Below are positions 46,276-58,698 of a stretch of 64,000 nt of DNA, one piece after another. How positions within the stretch are numbered: the stretch's first letter is position 1; each line of letters opens with the position of its first letter. Both the position numbers and the translations under genes were made by a program. Source of the DNA: Camellia lanceoleosa (taxonomy: Eukaryota > Streptophyta > Magnoliopsida > Ericales > Theaceae); contig CM045762.1 in the NCBI GenBank assembly GCA_025200525.1, positions 85,031,893 to 85,095,892 on the forward strand, given 5' to 3'. The notes beneath the pieces were generated by a model. The model was not told the DNA's origin and made no database searches. It worked only from the letters and a program-made list of their open reading frames with translations.

Positions 46276-47874
46276 TTGAATTCAGCATATTTAAAAGTCA
46301 CTTTTTGGTCCACTTTTCTTCATTTCTCTTTTTATTTCTCTCTCTTCTTCTCATTTTCCACCATTGTTGAGGGTTTCAAGCTTTCAAGCTTGATTTTCAT
46401 CTCCTTTCTTTGATTATCTACCCCCATGTTCCTTATATAAAAACGAAGAGCATGTCGAGAGCTTTCTTTTCATTCAAACAGATCGTGTTTTGGTCGAAGT
46501 GGAAATTTCGAGTTTCTCCTCTTCATGCTAGAGGTAGGGATCTTTCTCGCTTCTCTACAATATTTTCTTATATATAGATGGGTGGTATTTTCTTATTGCA
46601 TAAAAACCTCATCCTGAGGATACTTTCTTAATAGCATGTAATGTAAGTTAGGGTTTCCAAATGAGGGAATCAAAATATGAAATTGGGGGTGGTTTGAAGT
46701 TGTGTTGAGTAATTAAATGTGATTTTGTGTTTCAAGATGAAAAGCCCTAAATTTGACTTAACCCTGGTTGTGGACTTACTTTAAGAATGAGTAATTACCT
46801 TAATTAACTTTGATTTTCTTGAACTTTCATGTATGATTGGAATAAATGTGTAACTGTAATGAGACTAATGGTTGTGAAAATAATATCGGGCTATGAAGAT
46901 TGTGTTTGAAAAATAAAAAATTGGAAAGTTTAATTAATAGGGCTTTGAGAAGTTTATGAAACAAATTGTATTGTATGATTGGACTAAAGGAGTTAATGTT
47001 GATGATGAGAAACAGAAAAGGTCGTGGAACATAATGTGTACTTGTTATGAAAATGAATTTTAAACATATGAAGGATGTGTTGTTGAACAAATGTGTAAGA
47101 GAAACATTGAAAGATGTGTTGGCCTTGGCCATGAATCATAATTGTGGATGACTTGATGAATTAATGGATAGTAATTAGTGTTGTTTTGGGGTTCGTTTCC
47201 CGCCGTATTTGAGCTGGCTAAGCGTGAGGTTCTGTGTTCCTTCTGGCTGGTAACTAGTAAAGCGTGAGGTTTCGTGTGCCTTCTGGCTCGTGACCAATAA
47301 AGTGTAGCACTTAATAGAGGTTTCGCTTTCCTCCTGGAATGGCGCCCGGTAAAGCATGTGGTTTATGGATGTGACTTGTTTATGGATCCGATGATTGTTG
47401 TGGACTTGTGGAGATAATTATATTGGCATTTGTTATGCGATTGTGATAGATGGCAATGATGGATTTAAATTATTTAAAATTGAAAGGATGGAACTAAATT
47501 GACTTATCTTATATAAATGGATTGTTGAGATGTGTTGGTAATAAATGTTGTTACATGTGTATATTAAAGTGAGGTGAATTAGGGTGGGATGATGACTAGT
47601 TATGATTTAAATTATGGAATGTATGATCTTTTGTAACACGTATTCTATTAATGTTGTAACCTTGTGAAAAGTTGAGAAAGGAACCTTAAGAAAGACGATT
47701 AGTAATTGGTACAAGAATGTTAGGAAGATAAAGAAAAAGTTTTCTTCGAAAGGTTAATGGATTTTTATTTGGAAAGGTACTATCTATATGTATTGTATTT
47801 TGAATACAAATGGCACATTATCTACTTATGTATCATTCTGTAGCATGCATGATCGCATATATCTATAGATCTTA

Positions 47875-48718
47875 GGGTGCATTTGATTGGGGGGATTAGG
47901 GGAGGGGGAGAGGGGACTATTTACTATTCGAATTGTAATCTATTAGAAGCCTTATATCTGGCGTTTGCTTTTTTTTAGTCTGCCGAACTCCTTATCCCCC
48001 ATATGTGGGGCTAAACAATCCTAGGGGAGATGTGGGATTATTTCCATGGAATCCCATGGGACTAATGTGTGAAATGTCCATTTTACCCTTATGCAATTAT
48101 TTAGTAAACAACTAGAAAATGGTAAAATAGTCTTTTGAACATTTATAAATCATTTTTTTAGTGTTGTTAATTTAAAATTATATATTAAATAAAAAATATA
48201 AATTATAAATTTAATATAATTAAAAATTATGGCCTTATAAATTAATTTTTTTTAATGTTGTTAAAAAATTAAATTTATATATTAAATAAAATTATTTTTT
48301 TAGTGTTTTTAATTTAAAATTATATATTAAATAAAAATATAAATTATAAATTATAAATTAAATTTAATTAAAAATAATAAATTATAAATTATGGCCTTAT
48401 AAATTAAAAATTTTTAGTGTTTTTAAATTATAAATTATAAATTATAGATTACAAATTTAAAATTATATATTAAATAAAAAATATACATTATAAATTACAA
48501 GAGTAAAATAGTTTTTTGAACATTTATCCTTATCTAGTCTGTCCAACCAAACATTGGATTCACTAAAAATAGTCATTTTTAGACATCTAATCTCATGAAA
48601 AAACAAACACGGGATACTCATCCAATCCAACCAAATAGTCTGGGGGATTCACAGTCTCGGGATTCAAGTTCGATGAATTCTAATTCTCCTTATCCAGTCT
48701 GTCCAATCAAACACACCT
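47875..48718. mobile_element. Tourist-like (PIF/Harbinger-type) MITE in solo LTR D
   Basis: Inverted ends GGGTGCATTTGATTGG and (reversed) AGGTGTGTTTGATTGG are flanked by a 3-bp TTA duplication (47872-47874 and 48719-48721). The interior is AT-rich with repeated AATTATATATTAAATAAA and no coding potential. The class is inferred from TIR type and TSD. Confidence 0.72.
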
Positions 48719-49085
48719 TTAGTGTTGTGAATCATTGAAGATTCGTACTGGATATATTTGTTCATCCCTTGTTATTTTACCATTTTTCAGGAAAGAACAC
48801 AGAAACATCGGTTGGAGCTTCAAGAACTCTATTGGTCTTTTGTGTGTATATTTGTCTAGTGTGTAAAGGAAATGTACATTATGATTTGGACTCATGTAAT
48901 TATTTATTGTAGCGCTTCAATGGAAGCTTGACATGTATTATTATTATATACATTCGAGAGAGAACAATATTTCTATTACTCAAGTGTAATAGTTATTTGT
49001 AGTTATAAATGTATTGAATAAATGGACTTAACTCAAAGGTTTTGATAATGTTTCCGAGTAATCAAATTTGGGGCATGACATTATC

Positions 49086-50163
49086 CCTAAAAAATTAAAT
49101 CCAAACATGTAAGTAAGTATCATTTTGTGTAATTTCTACTTTAATGAGACTTTTGGGTTCATAAGAAAAAATTGAAGACTAAACAGTTTATAATATCACA
49201 TTTTGGGATTTATTGGTGTGTTACCCATAATAAATTTAGTTCAAATAATTAATGTTACCGACTGGCGAATATGATACAAAAATTAGCTTCTTCTGATAAA
49301 AGTTTCTTCTTGTACAATTACAATTGTCACTTAGGTATGAGACTTCAAAATTAATTGAGAAAGTTGAGTGAGTTGAGAGTTTAAGAGAGAGAATTGTTTG
49401 TGAGAAATAAAATAGGAGATGAGGGGGTATTTATAGGAGTTTGGGGGGAGGGGAGGTTAATTTGTAATAATAAAAAAATAATTTGGTCGTTTGGTGTTAA
49501 ATGGTCATTTGACCTTTTGAATTCATTTTTTCTTTGTTCTTTTTTTTTTTTTTTTTTTTTGAAATTTGACTGTCGAACAGAAAGCCGTTGGGAGAATTTA
49601 AATTTGACTTCAAAGTTCCCATCTTATCCCAAATTTTCTTTTTCTTTTTTTTTCAAATTTGATGAATTTTTTTTTAATCTCCAATGCTTTATCTTTTTAA
49701 ATTTTTATTAAATTTAAATTTGATGAAAGATTTGATAGTTCTCAATTTGATGAAAAAAAAAAATTGATTCGTGAAGAACATTTGATGGAAAGATTAGATA
49801 ATTTTTTTATTTTTTATTTAATTTAAATTTAATGAAAGAAATGATGAATGGTTGGAGATACTCGCACACCCAAATTGATAGCCATTAGATCTCTTCAAAA
49901 TAATCTAAACTTTTGAATAGTTTATTAAGTAAAACATATTACCTTTTGAACAGTAACTCACAGAGCTTCTTTCGGCAAGCCCTGCTAGGCAATTTTGCTT
50001 GCATCTCTTTATTTATTTATAATCAACACCCAAAGCTTCTTTCGGCAAGAAGTGCTAGGCAATTTCTACATCCTCGATAGAGCCACATTTGCCACCTCAA
50101 ATCATGCATGCTCCACTGCTCCTCTTTCGAACCAAGATTCCATCACGTTGCTATTCTCCTTAA
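49086..50163. other. AT-rich spacer with a small duplication
   Basis: No gene seen. It holds a 25-bp T run near 49537-49560 and a direct repeat of AGCTTCTTTCGGCAAG followed by TGCTAGGCAATTT (about 49964 and 50034, period near 70 bp). Confidence 0.6.
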
Positions 50164-50172
50164 TTCATGTCA

Positions 50173-51009
50173 CGGTAAATTACACTTTGTACCCTGCACT
50201 TTGCACCAAATCTCACTATGGCCTTTACACATGAAATCATGACAATTAACCCCCTATACTTCTAGTCAAATCCCACTTTGATCCCTATACAAATGTCAAT
50301 GTCCCTCTTTTGATACTTTATTTTTAAATCTTTAACAAAATCTAATCATGTGACAAAAAATGTAACTACGAAATGATGCTAAGAGAGAAAAATTATCCAT
50401 GTTTCCACCAATACACTTTGTCCTACGTGATAAGCACATATGAGTTATATAATACAATATATATATATGGTAAAAATTGGGATGAAAAGGCAAGAAAATA
50501 GAGTTTTTGAAATAATAAAAAAAAAATACGACAAAGAAATCAAATAAAAGGAAAAATGAATAGACAAAAGACTATGTTACTATAAAAAATATAATTTCGT
50601 GATTCTAATTTATGTAAAATCCTAATTCATCTTCTTAATTGTTTACAATTTGCGCTTTGTTTTAGCCTAATATAGTCATATTTTGATGTAAATTTTGGAA
50701 TAAAGTGTGTATTGGTGGAAAATGTAGATGATTTTCCTTTCTTACCTAATGTCGTAGTGGCATTCTTATCACGTGACTAGATTCTATTAAAGATTTAAAC
50801 AATTGAGTACTAGAAAGGGGACATTGATATATAGGGGGACCAAAGTGAGATTTTATCAAAACTATAGAGGGTTGGCTATCACAATTTCATATGCAAGGAT
50901 CAAAGTAGGATTTGACCAGAAGTGCAGAGGGTTGATTGTCATGATTTCATGTGTAGAGGCCAAAGTGAAATTTGGTACAAATTGTAGAGGTGCAAAGTGT
51001 CATTTACCC
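50173..51009. mobile_element. Second MULE-type MITE with long inverted arms
   Basis: A perfect 9-bp TSD TTCATGTCA (50164-50172 and 51010-51018) flanks ends CGGTAAATTACACTTTG and (reversed) GGGTAAATGACACTTTG. The inverted arms extend at least 200 bp inward. There is no coding region. End sequence and TSD size match the element at 11399-12235 in style, and it is also 837 bp long. Confidence 0.9.
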
Positions 51010-51018
51010 TTCATGTCA

Positions 51019-52592
51019 TGATCAACTAATTGATTACATTCTACACTAAACAAAAATAACAATTATAATAATGCTAATAATAAAAATAGATAATGCTAAA
51101 GATAATAAAATATGGCCATAATTACTTAAAGAATAACAATTTATGGTCTGAATCAACATACCAAAATCTACATGTCACAATTAATGAGATTAGATTTAGT
51201 CATAATAGATAAGTCACAATCAATTAAACGAGACTTAGCTATTATCAACAAATATATATATATATATAATTTAGTGTCAACAACATTGTTTTACAAGGTA
51301 GTTTGCATCCCATTAATTTCCATGATAACAATTGTCCTGCTCTGCAGTTTATTTTTTCACTTACCTAAGAAAGAAATAAGCAATCCTTCATTTCTTTGAC
51401 GGATAAACTTGAAATTGAAATCGTTCAATTTACCCATCAAATTCGAATAACTAATAACATTTTTAATTCAAAATGGATGCAATTTACTGCAAAAATGATA
51501 TGGTAGTTGTATTTTTATAATTATAAATTTTCATAATGGGTGTTTTAACCTTTTTTTTTTTTTTTTTTAAGGACAAAATGGGTGTTTTAACTTGGAAAAG
51601 AAAATTGACAAATCTTATATAAAAAAGAGTAAACTACCAATAAGTTTTAATAGTTTGACTTAATTTCTATTAAGTTCTATTGAAAGTCAGTCCTAGTAAA
51701 AAAAATAATTCTTTGCGATGCCTTTTTGTTGACTTTTTTTTTGTCACGATTATTATAAATTGTTACTAAAACTTACAATTAGTAATGTTTTTATGTGACA
51801 AATTTTTCAATTTGTCATTAAAAGTTAAAAATTAGTAACTTTTTGTGTGATGATTTTTTTAAACTATCACTAAAACTTATAATTAGTAATATTTTTTTTG
51901 ACAAAATTGTCAAATTGTCACTAAAAATTAATAATTAGTGATATTTTTTAATAGAGTTTAATAAAAAAATACCGTTAATTATTATAGGATCTATTGAATA
52001 ATCAATCTACCTATTAGGATCAACACACGTAAGTTTTCTTATAAAAAATATTTTAAGAAAATTTATATTTGCATGGCCTTACCTTTTTTCCAAACAAAAT
52101 AGATATCCTCTGGCAGTAGTGGAAATGGAGCTGTTTTGTTCAGGGTTGTTCTCACCCGGGCCTTTATGCTAGGGTGGACAAATCTTGGGTCAGATGAGGC
52201 TTACATTGTATACTAAGAGAATATATGTTATTCTAAGTCTGGTCCCACTTAGACCGGCCTAACATCGAGCCTAATTTAGTCATTCTAAACCTGCTCTTAA
52301 AAAAAATTTAAATCTCAGGCCCAATCACGTAATCCAATAAATATGAACTATTATTTTTTTATTTTTTATTTTCATCTTGAATGGATATTAAATTATTTAA
52401 ATTCTTTCATTTATTATTTAAATGTAGAATATTAATGAAATTCAATGGTAAAATAAATATAATTTTTAAAGAATGTTTTAATTTAAGCCCTTGAAAGAAT
52501 TATATATATATACACTTTTTTATCTTTTATATTTTTCATTTTATTTTATAATACAAAATCTCAGTATAGCTCGGCCCTATGAGGAAAACAAA
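51019..52592. other. AT-rich spacer with a degenerate tandem repeat
   Basis: No gene seen. At 51730-51960 a unit of about 60-65 bp with ACTAAAACTTANAATTAGTA and TGTGACAAATT recurs about four times. TA repeats lie at 51250-51268, and poly-T at 51548-51570. Confidence 0.6.
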
Positions 52593-53713
52593 GGTTGCGT
52601 TTAGTAGAGTTTTCGTAAATGTGATTTGAGAGTATGACTTGTATTTTGAGTTTGTGAGTTGTGGAATTATGATTTGAGTGTAGAAAATTTGTTTGGTTAT
52701 GGTTTTTGAATAGAGTGTTGAATTGAGATTTAAATTGAGTGTGAAATTGAGTTTTGAAAGTTTAATTTGATATGTGAAGTAAGAAAATTTGTTTGGTTAT
52801 GAGTTTTGGAAAGAGTTTTCAAAGCTTAATTCAAATTATTATAACTCATAACAAACACACTATTTTCACACTATTGAAAATTCTGATCAACACTCATAAC
52901 CAAATTCTTTTTAAAATTCAATTAAAAAAATTATTATTAATAGAAAATAACATTAATCAATTTTTTAATTGAAAATACTACAAAGGAAATAATTTTTTTT
53001 CAAAATAAATATTCAAAAAATTTAAATCATAAATATTTAAATAATTTAAATAATCTAAAAAATTGAAAAAATTTAATAAGTAAAAAATTAAAATAAATAT
53101 TCAAAAAATTTAAATAATTTAAATATTCAAAATTTTTAAATAATTTAAAATGTTAATATTTTAAATTTAAAAAAACTCTACACTCAAATCGTAACCAAAC
53201 ACATATAACAAAACTCAATTAAGAAATTATTTTTAAAACTCATAACCAAACACATAACTCGAAATTTCATACTACTTTCACAACTCTACACTCAAATCGT
53301 AACCAAATACATAACAAAAAAATTAAAATATTTAAAAATATTTTTATAAAATAGAGTTTGAATTTATTTTTATAAAATATTTTAAAATTTTAAAAATTAA
53401 AATCGTAATATTTTGAAATTAAAATATTTAAAAATATTCAAAAAATTAAAAAAATCGTAACATATTTAAATATTAAAATATTAAAATTCTTAACAAAATT
53501 AAAATATTTAAAAAATTAAAATATTGATTTAAATTGAGTTTTGAAAAGAGTTTTGAGTTGTGAATTTGGTTATGAGTTTTGCAAAAGAAATGATTATGTT
53601 TTGAATTGAGTTTTGAGAAATGAGTGTAGAATTATGATTTGAAAGCTCTAAACAAACAATACACTCAAATCAATGGATAGAATTATATTTTGAGAGGCTT
53701 ACCAAACGGAGCC
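52593..53713. mobile_element. Probable Tourist-like MITE, internally rearranged
   Basis: Ends GGTTGCGTTTAGTAGAG and (reversed) GGCTCCGTTTGGTAAGC are imperfect inverted repeats, flanked by AAA on both sides. Inside, units such as TTTGGTTATGAGTTTTG recur in both orientations, with an extremely AT-rich middle. The AAA flank is weak TSD evidence in A-rich DNA. Confidence 0.55.
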
Positions 53714-54413
53714 AAAATTTTCAAACCCTAAAAATATTGTACTAGGCTAGAAAGGGGTGAGTGGGCCAGCAGGCTGATGCCCACCAAGTTTGGCAAGTGG
53801 AAAAAAAGTTAAAAAGTCAAAAAGTTACTAAAAAAGTTAAAAAATAATCTCTATTCACCAAAAGTCAAAAATTACGTCTGCACAACTCTCAATCATAATT
53901 TTCCCCTACACACTAATTTATACAATTTTTTAATACACATTTTTTCATAAAAAGTCAAAAAGTTAACCACAACATCCATATTTTTTTCCTCAATTTTTTA
54001 GTCTAAAAAGATAAAAAGTGCACTTATTTAGGACACCCGAGAACTTTTTGTTAAATATTTGACTTTCAAGCTAAAATCCCACCCCTGCATGTTCATTGAA
54101 TTTTCTCGGGAAACTGCATCATTTTCCTACTTTGTACTTGACATAGACGCAAGAGGGAGATGAACTTTATCAGAATTGATTTAATTGAAATTTTGGAGTA
54201 AAATGTTTACGCCCCAAAATTAATTGATGAGCTTAGTGAGAACTAATAAAAAAATGTGAGTGAGAGAACAAATCAGGAAATGTGGGCAATGTCCACCAAA
54301 TAAGGATTTTACGTAATGATCTTACTGTGTTATTTACCATTACCACAACAATATATGTCAACACCTCCAACAAAATATATTGTTATTTCTATTTTAAACT
54401 CTATATATAATTT
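53714..54413. other. AT-rich spacer, no gene
   Basis: It contains AAAAAGTTAAAAAGTCAAAA runs (53800-54015) similar to the small insertion at 57239-57459. A short stretch at 54100-54220 is related to the repeats at 56437 and 57099. Confidence 0.5.
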
Positions 54414-54600
54414 AAGAATAATGTGCAGGACCCCCTTTTTAGGATCCCCTTTGGACTCTTTTTTGATTTGATTGATCACATTTTTCTTCTTTTCTCTTTT
54501 TTTTCCTTTTCTCTCCAATCACCACCCGCCACGTGTCAAAGGGGGGTGGTGGGGGTGGTGATTTGAGGGGGTGCCAATCACCACTGATAATTTAATAAAT
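54414..54600 (+). mobile_element. MITE-like element, copy 1 (shares a CACCACCCGCCACGTG core)
   Basis: It starts AGAATAATGTGCAGGACCCC and carries CCAATCACCACCCGCCACGTG followed by a G-rich run. The same core in the same orientation recurs at 56845-57017. The right end is not resolved, so class and limits are uncertain. Confidence 0.45.
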
Positions 54601-54863
54601 CGAGTTTAAAATAGAAATAAAAAATAAATTATGCTGTTTGGTAAGTAGAATTACTTCTAGTGATAGGAATGAGTCTGGAAATAATCTCATTTTTTTCATT
54701 TGATTTTACTCATTAGCAAATCAACGATTGATTTTTTATTTTTTTTCTTCTCTTTATTCAGATCTAATGAATGAGAATGATTTATGTGTGGTATCCATAA
54801 ATCACCACTTAAGTACCATAAAAATAATTTAAAAAATCTAATCAAGAGATGGTTCTTATTGTC

Positions 54864-55105
54864 TACCTTAATGTTGCAAGGATGGTTTGGATATTTAAAA
54901 GTTTCCATTGCTTTAGTTGTATTTGTTGCTTCCATTGATTATACAATAAATTTCCTTTCTTTGTCCTATTTTCTTCCTTTAATTCTACCTTAATGTTGCA
55001 AGGATGGTTTGGATATTTAAAATTTTCCATTGCTTTAGTTGTATTTGTTGCTTCCATTGATTATACAATAAATTTCCTTTCTTTGTCCTATTTTCTTCCT
55101 TTAAT
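54864..55105 (+). repeat. 122-bp tandem duplication
   Basis: Two copies starting TACCTTAATGTTGCAAGG at 54864 and 54986 are almost identical (AAAAGTTT against AAAATTTT is the only difference seen). A TA microsatellite follows at 55106-55124. Confidence 0.95.
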
Positions 55106-55159
55106 ATATATATATATATATATAAAGGATCAATTAATATAATCACTTAGGTTGTGTTT

Positions 55160-56475
55160 GATAAAGTTAAAAACAGGAACTTAAGTATTAAAAATTGAAT
55201 GTTGAATTTTTTAAACTGAAAAGCTATTTGATAAAAATTTAAGTGCTTAACTAAAAATAAATTGTTTGATAAGTATAAGATCAAATTTGAAATACATTAT
55301 TTTTAAATTATATTTCAATTTTTATATTGTGATGGTGGTGGGTAATAGTAGTGGTGGTGGTGATGGTATGACGGTTAGTGTTGGTGATAATGGTAGTGGT
55401 GGTGGCGGCATGATAGCGTTGATAGTGGTAGTGATAGCGATGATAATGGTGCTTATAGGAACAATGACAATTGTGATAAAGGTGGTGGTAATAGTGGTGG
55501 TGGTGGTTGTGGTGACATGATGGTGGTGGTGGCGGCATAGTGTTGGTGGTGGCGTCGTGGCGGCGGCGGTGGTGGTGGCGGCAGCTGCGGCGGCAATGGA
55601 ATGATGGTGGTGGTGACAACGGCACTGACGGCGGCGGTAGTGGTAGTGGTGGTGAGTTTATAATAGTATATATCGATATTTATGTTTAGTATTTATAAAT
55701 TCAGTTATAATTAAGTAAGTTTTATACGATTTAAAACTTTTCTTAAGTTTTAACTACATTTAAAGACACACTTAAATTTTTAAGTAATATCAGTTGTGGT
55801 TATCAAACGGACTTAATTGATTAGTACTTGATACATTCAGTTTTAAATGCTAAATTGATAAAGTTGAAAAATGAAGACTGAATTGAAAATTGAATGATGA
55901 ATTTTTTAAACTAAAATGTTATTTGATAAAAATTGTGCTGAACTAAAAATAAGTTATTTAATATGTACAAGATCAAATTAGAATTTATTATTTTTAAATT
56001 GTATATTTCAATTTTTATATTGTGATGGTGGTAGTGATGGTGGTAGTGGTAATGGTGATGGTATGATGGTAGTGGGTGGTTGTGGTGGTGGTGGTGGTGG
56101 TGGTGGTGGTAATGGTGGCATAATGGTGATGGTAATGATGGTTGTAGTAGTAAAATGATGGTGGTGTGGTAGACAATAGTGATAAAGATGGTGGTGGCGG
56201 CGGTGGTAGTGATGGCAGTGGCATGTTGGTAGTGGTGGTAGTTGTAGCGATGGTGATGATAGTGGTGGTGGTGACGGCAACAATAGCATGATGGTGGTAG
56301 TTATAGTGGTGATGGTGATGATGGTGAGTTTATAATAATATATATCGATACTTTTATTTAACGTTTATAAATTCAAATAAATTTAAATAAGTTTTATGTG
56401 ATTTCATTTTTTAAAAAATTTTAATTTATATTTTTATTTTAAGATGCACTTATTTAAATGATATTAATTATAATT
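55160..56475 (+). repeat. About 690-bp duplication, each unit holding a GTG/ATG microsatellite
   Basis: Unit 1 (55160-55800) and unit 2 (55857-56475) share flanks GATAAAGTT...GATCAAATT and GAGTTTATAATANTATATATC. Between them lie G-rich arrays, mostly GTG, ATG and GCG triplets (55329-55655 and 56022-56322), that differ in detail. Six-frame ORFs here are Ser/His/Pro or Gly/Val runs and are not genes. TTTGATAAA near 55157 and TTATCAAACGG near 55799 hint at MITE ends. Confidence 0.85.
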
Positions 56476-56844
56476 AGTAGTTGATTAAAATTGAAAATGC
56501 CAAGCCTCCACCTAAAAAATTCACAAAGTAGGAGAAAAAAATGAGATAGTGAGATATCTTTAAAGTTTGGATTCCATCATCATTGAAGTTTCGAGGAAAC
56601 TACATTAGGCTTCATTTTTCCTAGTTGCATTTGACTTTTGATTTTGATCAGATTTGATTGGATCTTTTTTGGTGAAATGTTTTTACTTCAAGTTTACCAC
56701 ACAATTTCTTGTTGGGAAAATTACACTTGCTCAATTATTATATTTTTTACTTTATTCTTTTAAATTAAAAATTTGATATAATTTACGTCTTATATTTTTT
56801 GAAATTTTTTAATCTAATCCTTTTTAATAAAACGTACACCATTT

Positions 56845-57017
56845 ATTATGTGAGCAATGATTCATCCCCCCTTTGACCCCCTCTCTCTCTCATTGGTTAT
56901 ATTTCCTTTTTCTTTTTCTTTTTTTTTCCTGCTCCTCCAATCACCACCCGCCACGTGGCAAATGGGGGGGGTGAGGGGGTGACCCCCAAAAAGGGGTCTC
57001 AAGCATTATTCTTATTA
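56845..57017 (+). mobile_element. MITE-like element, copy 2
   Basis: Ends AGCAATGATTCATCCCCCC and (reversed) AGAATAATGCTTGAGACCCC are imperfect inverted repeats around the shared CACCACCCGCCACGTG core. No certain TSD was found. Confidence 0.5.
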
Positions 57018-57238
57018 CGTCTTCACATATTCCTCAATTATTCAATACAAATGAAACACCATATAACCGTACTCTCAGATAACATAATAATCACTCCGTT
57101 TTAAGAGGTATTTATTTAAATGATATCAATTGAGATTAGTAGTTGATTAAAATTGAAAATGCCAAGCCTCTGCCTAAAAAAATTCACAAAGTAGGAGAAA
57201 AAATGGGGTAATGAGATATCTTTACAGTTAGATTCCAT

Positions 57239-57459
57239 GGTCTCGTTTGGCAATTTGATATTTTAGTTTAAAAGTTAAAAAATAATTAAAAAAATTAAAA
57301 ATCCAACAACTCATATCAAAAAGTCACAAATTTATTTTTCTCTCTACTTCTTACATATTTTTTTTTGTAAAAAGTTAAAAAATCATTCTAAATATATTAA
57401 TTTTTTTACTTTATATTTTAATCAAAAATTAATAAAATAACTCATTAGTAACGGAGGCC
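57239..57459. mobile_element. Small MITE-like insertion (221 bp) with a visible empty site
   Basis: Ends GGTCTCGTTTGGCA and (reversed) GGCCTCCGTTACTA resemble Tourist-type termini. The paralogous copy at 56437 lacks exactly this segment. The interior is AT-rich, and no clean TSD is left. Confidence 0.6.
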
Positions 57460-57600
57460 TGAAGTTTCGAGGAAACTACATTAGGCTTCATTTTTCCTAG
57501 TAGCATTTGACTTTTGATGTAATGGGGATGCAACTTTATCAAATTTGATTCGATTGTTTTGGGGTGAAATGTTTTTACTCCAACTTTATCAACTACATTA

Positions 57601-58012
57601 GGCTTCAATTTTTTGTTGGGTCTTCTGAGGGCTTTTTGGCATTTTCTGTGGAGGTTTTTGCATCCTCCCTTGGTCCTTTTCTCATCGATGTGGAGTGATG
57701 CAAATTGAGTTAACCTTATGGGTTTCCAACATTACTAGAAGAAGAAGAAGAAAGTAAAGGAAGAAAAAGTTATGCAGACTGATTGAATTCATGATGAATG
57801 ATACATGGATTTGATTTAAACCATGGTTGATAAAGGGTTATAAATTCAGATTGCTAACGGTTAATCCTATGGATTCATGATAACACACAAAAGCTAAAAT
57901 TTGAATAGTTACTATTCTCCGTAAGATTTGACTGAGACAAATCGTTGTTGAGTTGACTCAAGACTGATAGGCAGTTCATGTCAAGTGTTAGGCTCTTTTG
58001 AGCTTTTCTCTA
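57601..58012. other. Spacer left of Copia-2
   Basis: About 400 bp without a recognisable gene or repeat beyond a short GAA run at 57737-57752. Confidence 0.5.
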
Positions 58013-58017
58013 ATATT

Positions 58018-58647
58018 TGTTCGGTATATCTCCTTATTGGAGTGTGGGAGCCAATTAGTTTTGGAAAAAGGGTTTTAATTTGGCTTGGTTTAGGTATAAT
58101 ATTTTTATATATTATATTTGTGGAGGCACAATCTAATTTGGATACAATTAGGGTTTGATTACAAAACTCTAGATTCACAATACATAATTATTGATGTTAT
58201 TTTTCCCAAGAAAAAAATAGTGGCGGCTACTACAAGTTGTATTGGAGAAAAAATCAACTTGGTGTTGTTTGGTTATTCTTGATTTGACTTGGTCAATCAA
58301 GAATTCGTGCTTTGATTTGTGAAGAAGTTTGGTTCGTTATTTTGGGTCTTCTTCAACTCTGGTTCTGAAGATTTTGGTTCATCTATTTAGTGAGGTCTTT
58401 CCTCTTGTTTATTTGTCATTATTTGGAATTCACCTAAGGGTGGTTTTGTGAGACCATTCGTGTCTCGTTTGTAATCGTTTGGAACTTATTTGGTTGATAG
58501 TGGAATCGGATTTCGATCCCGTGGACGTACCTCACATTGAGGGAACTATGTAAAAATTCTTGTGTTGCCTTTGATTTAATTTTTCCGCATTAGTTTATAT
58601 TCTCATTGATTGATTTACTTGTGGGGATTCATCGATTTTCCCTAACA
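58018..58647 (+). repeat. Copia-2 5' LTR
   Basis: It begins TGTTCGGTATATC and ends TTCCCTAACA. A TATA-like run TTTTTATATATTATAT lies near 58102-58118. Confidence 0.97.
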
Positions 58648-58649
58648 AT

Positions 58650-58661
58650 TGGTATCAGAGC
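58650..58661 (+). other. Copia-2 primer binding site (tRNA-iMet type)
   Basis: TGGTATCAGAGC lies two bases after the LTR, the same type as in Copia-1. Confidence 0.95.
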
Positions 58662-58698
58662 TTACGGTTTATTTGGATTTATTTATTTGTATAAATCA

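Larger units (their letters stand above)
46063..49080 (+). mobile_element. Solo LTR D (Ty3/Gypsy, Del/Tekay-like) carrying a Tourist-like MITE
   Basis: It begins TGTAGCACTTTAG and ends AATTTGGGGCATGACA, with a perfect TSD TTATC (46058-46062 and 49081-49085). Without the MITE it is about 2.2 kb. There is no coding region. A repeated GAGGTTTCGTGTGCCTTCTGG unit (about 40-50 bp, three copies) lies at 47225-47340. TATA-like ATATTTAAAAG occurs near 46286. Confidence 0.88.
56437..57600 (+). repeat. Direct duplication of a 280-bp segment, second copy interrupted
   Basis: Copy 1 (56437-56720) and copy 2 (57099-57600) share TTAGTAGTTGATTAAAATTG, AAAATGCCAAGCCTC and GAAGTTTCGAGGAAACTAC. Copy 2 is split by 57239-57459. 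Between the copies is the MITE-like element 56845-57017. Confidence 0.85.

Noticed and set aside
52593..53713. AAA flanks as firm proof of a Tourist insertion
   Set aside because: A-rich flanks make a 3-bp match uninformative; kept only as a probable MITE on its inverted ends.
55266..56289. ORFs rich in Val/Gly (plus) or His/Ser/Pro (minus)
   Set aside because: They are translations of GTG/ATG microsatellites.
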